Positions 6,547-8,209 of a stretch of DNA of 8,209 bases are shown one piece after another. The notes beneath the pieces are model-generated. The model saw only the letters and a program-made list of their open reading frames with translations. It did no database searches and had not been told where the DNA came from. Position numbers and translations under genes: made by a program. Source of the stretch: CAZPAN01 sp964428485 (GTDB lineage: Bacteria; Actinomycetota; Coriobacteriia; Coriobacteriales; CADBOM01); NCBI GenBank assembly GCA_964428485.1, contig CAYRYP010000062.1, forward strand, positions 1-8,209. Reading direction: 5' to 3'. Numbering within the stretch: the first letter of the stretch is position 1; each line of letters starts with the position of its first letter.

Positions 6547-8209
6547 CTACCGAGAGGGGTGACGGTAGGAGTCCCTCGCGTAGAGCGCCGCCCCGAGCGC
6601 ACCGCAGAGTTGTGACTGTTCGGAGACCAAGATCTTCTCGCCGAGTCTGCGCTCTAGCGCAGCGACCACCCCAACATTCTTGGCGACGCCGCCTGTCATC
6701 ATGTAGGGGCCGTGTCCGGCGATGCGGCGCACCAACGTGCAGGTCCTAGCAGCGATGGAGTCGTTGATGCCGTGGATGATGTCGTCGACGTTGCGGTCCT
6801 GGGCGATAAGAGAGATGACCTCAGACTCCGCGAATACCGCGCAGGTGCTCGAGATTGTGATCTCCTCATGGCAGGTGACCCCGCGCGATGCCATCTCGGA
6901 TATGTCCATCTGCAGGGCTTTGGATATGTTCTCGATGAACCTCCCGGTTCCTGCGGCGCACTTGTCGTTCATCGCAAAATCGGCAACAGAGCCTCCCTCG
7001 TCGATGCGGATGGCCTTGCTGTCCTGCCCTCCGATGTCGATCACGGTGCGGACGGTGGGGTCGAGCCAGGCGGCTCCCCTGGCATGGCAGCTGATCTCGG
7101 TGATCGAGGCGCCGTCGCCTGCAACGGTCTGTCTGCCGTATCCGGTTGCGATGGTGGCGGCGATCTCCTCTTTCGAGATGCCGGCTCTCTCGATCGCCGC
7201 AGCAAGGGCGTCCTCGGCGCTTGCGGTGGCACCCGCCCCCGTGGGGATCACGACGCCTGCCACGATCGAACCCTCCGCATCGATGATGACCGCATCGGTG
7301 CTAGTCGAGCCGCTGTCGATTCCCGCGAAGAAGCGTCCATCGGGATTGCTGCTGTTTTCGTCTGCCATATCTTCCTCCATGTCAGCGGAACAGGTCCGCG
7401 CGCCTGCGTGGCTTGTCGAGAGGGTCTCAGCGAAGGCATCCAGCCGCGTTGCGATCTGCCCCTGCGACTGTCTGGTCCAGTCCGACTCCACCATAACCAT
7501 AGGGATGTCCACGCCGCCGCGGATGGATGCATACTCCAGCGGGTAGAAATCGCAGAAGCTCACCGTGTGGTAGATGATGCCAGAGAGGCCCGGGTCGTCG
7601 AGCAGGCGCCTTCTGGTGGAGATGTCAGCCATGCGAAGGCAAGGCATCTGGCCGAAGAGGACGCCCGCGTACCACGACATTAACTCGTCGAAGTCGTCGG
7701 TTTCGGGTGGGATGTCCCGACCCGCCTCGCGGTTGCCGAGGCACGTCCTGTCTACAACTGGGATGTCGATCGCGCGCCTGGCCATCTCCAAGAGGTCGGG
7801 CTCCACGCGGGCACCGATGATGCTCACGTGCGGCTCGTCGGCTGAGGCGAGGGTCTCGTCTGCCCCGAAGGAGCTGCGGAACCGCTCGGCATCGAAGCTC
7901 TGCCCGGTGCGCTCGCGCCATGCGCTGGCCAAATGTCGCAGCTCCTCGGCTAGGAGGTCGCGGGCGCAGCTGCCGTCGCAGTGCAGCATTCCCACGATGT
8001 GCACGAAGTCAAGCTTGCCGGTGGCGGCGAGCACGTCGGCGACGCTTCGCATTGTGTCACAGCAGTCCACCAGCACGAGGTTGCGGATGCCCTGCGAGAG
8101 CACGTCGGTGACGACCGCCTTGCCAAAGCCGCAGATGCCGGTGCCGCAGAGCTCTTCGGCCTCCGAGACCCCGTCGGGCACGTGCTCGATAGCGACGCAT
8201 CTGGCGCCC
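6547..8209 (-). CDS. Fused HgdB/YjiM-type dehydratase domain and HgdC/YjiL-type ATPase activator (5' partial)
   Basis: The frame is open to the window edge, so the true start lies beyond 8209; the GTG at 8181 is only the first in-frame start-like codon. The N-terminal part (8209 to about 7420) is an HGD-D domain of the 2-hydroxyacyl-CoA dehydratase/benzoyl-CoA reductase/double-cubane family. It has a Cys-Cys pair (8059-8064), CLGNREAG (Cys at 7741-7743), MPCLR, FCDFYPLE (Cys at 7552-7554), and the end block ESDWTRQSQGQIATRLDAF. A short linker leads to a complete activator: GIDSGSTSTD phosphate loop, TGYGRQ, DIGGQDSK, the two cluster cysteines in NDKCAAGTG (6958-6960) and SSTCAVFAESE (6841-6843), and TGGVAKNVG. 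Activators use ATP to send a low-potential electron from a [4Fe-4S] cluster to the dehydratase. Normally the two are separate genes, as in E. coli yjiM-yjiL. The substrate is unknown; no acyl-CoA pathway gene is visible. Confidence 0.9.
   Translation of the reverse strand, partial: GARCVAIEHVPDGVSEAEELCGTGICGFGKAVVTDVLSQGIRNLVLVDCCDTMRSVADVLAATGKLDFVHIVGMLHCDGSCARDLLAEELRHLASAWRERTGQSFDAERFRSSFGADETLASADEPHVSIIGARVEPDLLEMARRAIDIPVVDRTCLGNREAGRDIPPETDDFDELMSWYAGVLFGQMPCLRMADISTRRRLLDDPGLSGIIYHTVSFCDFYPLEYASIRGGVDIPMVMVESDWTRQSQGQIATRLDAFAETLSTSHAGARTCSADMEEDMADENSSNPDGRFFAGIDSGSTSTDAVIIDAEGSIVAGVVIPTGAGATASAEDALAAAIERAGISKEEIAATIATGYGRQTVAGDGASITEISCHARGAAWLDPTVRTVIDIGGQDSKAIRIDEGGSVADFAMNDKCAAGTGRFIENISKALQMDISEMASRGVTCHEEITISSTCAVFAESEVISLIAQDRNVDDIIHGINDSIAARTCTLVRRIAGHGPYMMTGGVAKNVGVVAALERRLGEKILVSEQSQLCGALGAALYARDSYRHPSR
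7366..7378 (-). promoter_or_regulatory. Internal ribosome binding site and ATG at the domain junction
   Basis: On the - strand GGAGG (7378-7374) lies 5 bases before an in-frame ATG (7368-7366). Starting there would give a 273-residue protein containing only the activator, close to the roughly 260 residues of stand-alone HgdC. The GGAGG arises from Glu-Glu codons after an upstream Met, so chance is possible. Confidence 0.5.

Noticed and set aside
6712..7683. 323-codon + strand open frame opposite the fused dehydratase gene
   Set aside because: The - strand frame carries recognisable activator and HGD-D motifs. The + strand translation matches no family pattern I recognise.
8059..8181. GTG at 8181 considered as the start of the dehydratase gene
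   Set aside because: The frame remains open to the window edge with protein-like sequence, and the domain would lack its N-terminal part, so the gene is cut by the window.

Overview
The window is GC-rich bacterial DNA. It looks like the downstream end of a division and cell wall (dcw) cluster from an anaerobic, high-GC Gram-positive, most plausibly an actinobacterium of the Coriobacteriia type. That placement is an inference from three things: the order ftsZ-pgeF-yggS-sepF-(proC)-yggT-divIVA, which is the actinobacterial arrangement; SepF and DivIVA with no ftsA visible; and a radical 2-hydroxyacyl-CoA dehydratase/activator-type gene, which implies oxygen-sensitive metabolism. No 16S rRNA or lineage marker is present.

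Bases 15-5993, + strand: eight closely spaced genes in one direction. They are ftsZ (Z-ring GTPase), pgeF (multicopper-oxidase-fold peptidoglycan editing factor), yggS (PLP homeostasis protein), sepF (membrane anchor of the Z ring), proC (proline biosynthesis), yggT (small membrane protein), divIVA (coiled-coil pole and septum scaffold) and yggU (DUF167). Most are separated by 0-36 bp, with stop codons touching or overlapping the next ribosome binding site. Two larger gaps (72 bp before sepF, 90 bp before divIVA) carry small perfect palindromes. FtsZ (with its C-terminal peptide), SepF and DivIVA together form a membrane-tethered division apparatus. PgeF and the YggS/ProC/YggT group are the usual conserved companions.

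Bases 5994-6546: yggU converges on rnpB, the RNase P RNA gene (type A features), which lies on the - strand. A GC-rich hairpin sits between them. rnpB has its own extended -10 promoter directly upstream.

Bases 6547-8209, - strand: one long open frame, cut at its 5' end by the window edge. It encodes an HgdB/BcrC/YjiM-type iron-sulfur dehydratase (or double-cubane-type) domain fused to a complete HgdC/YjiL-type ATPase activator. These are normally two separate proteins. At the junction lies a perfect GGAGG five bases before an in-frame ATG, so a free activator of normal length could also be made. This is the most unusual feature here. The division cluster itself is ordinary apart from a very acidic Asp/Tyr tract in SepF and an enlarged PgeF. 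No mobile element, CRISPR array, tRNA or phage gene was seen.
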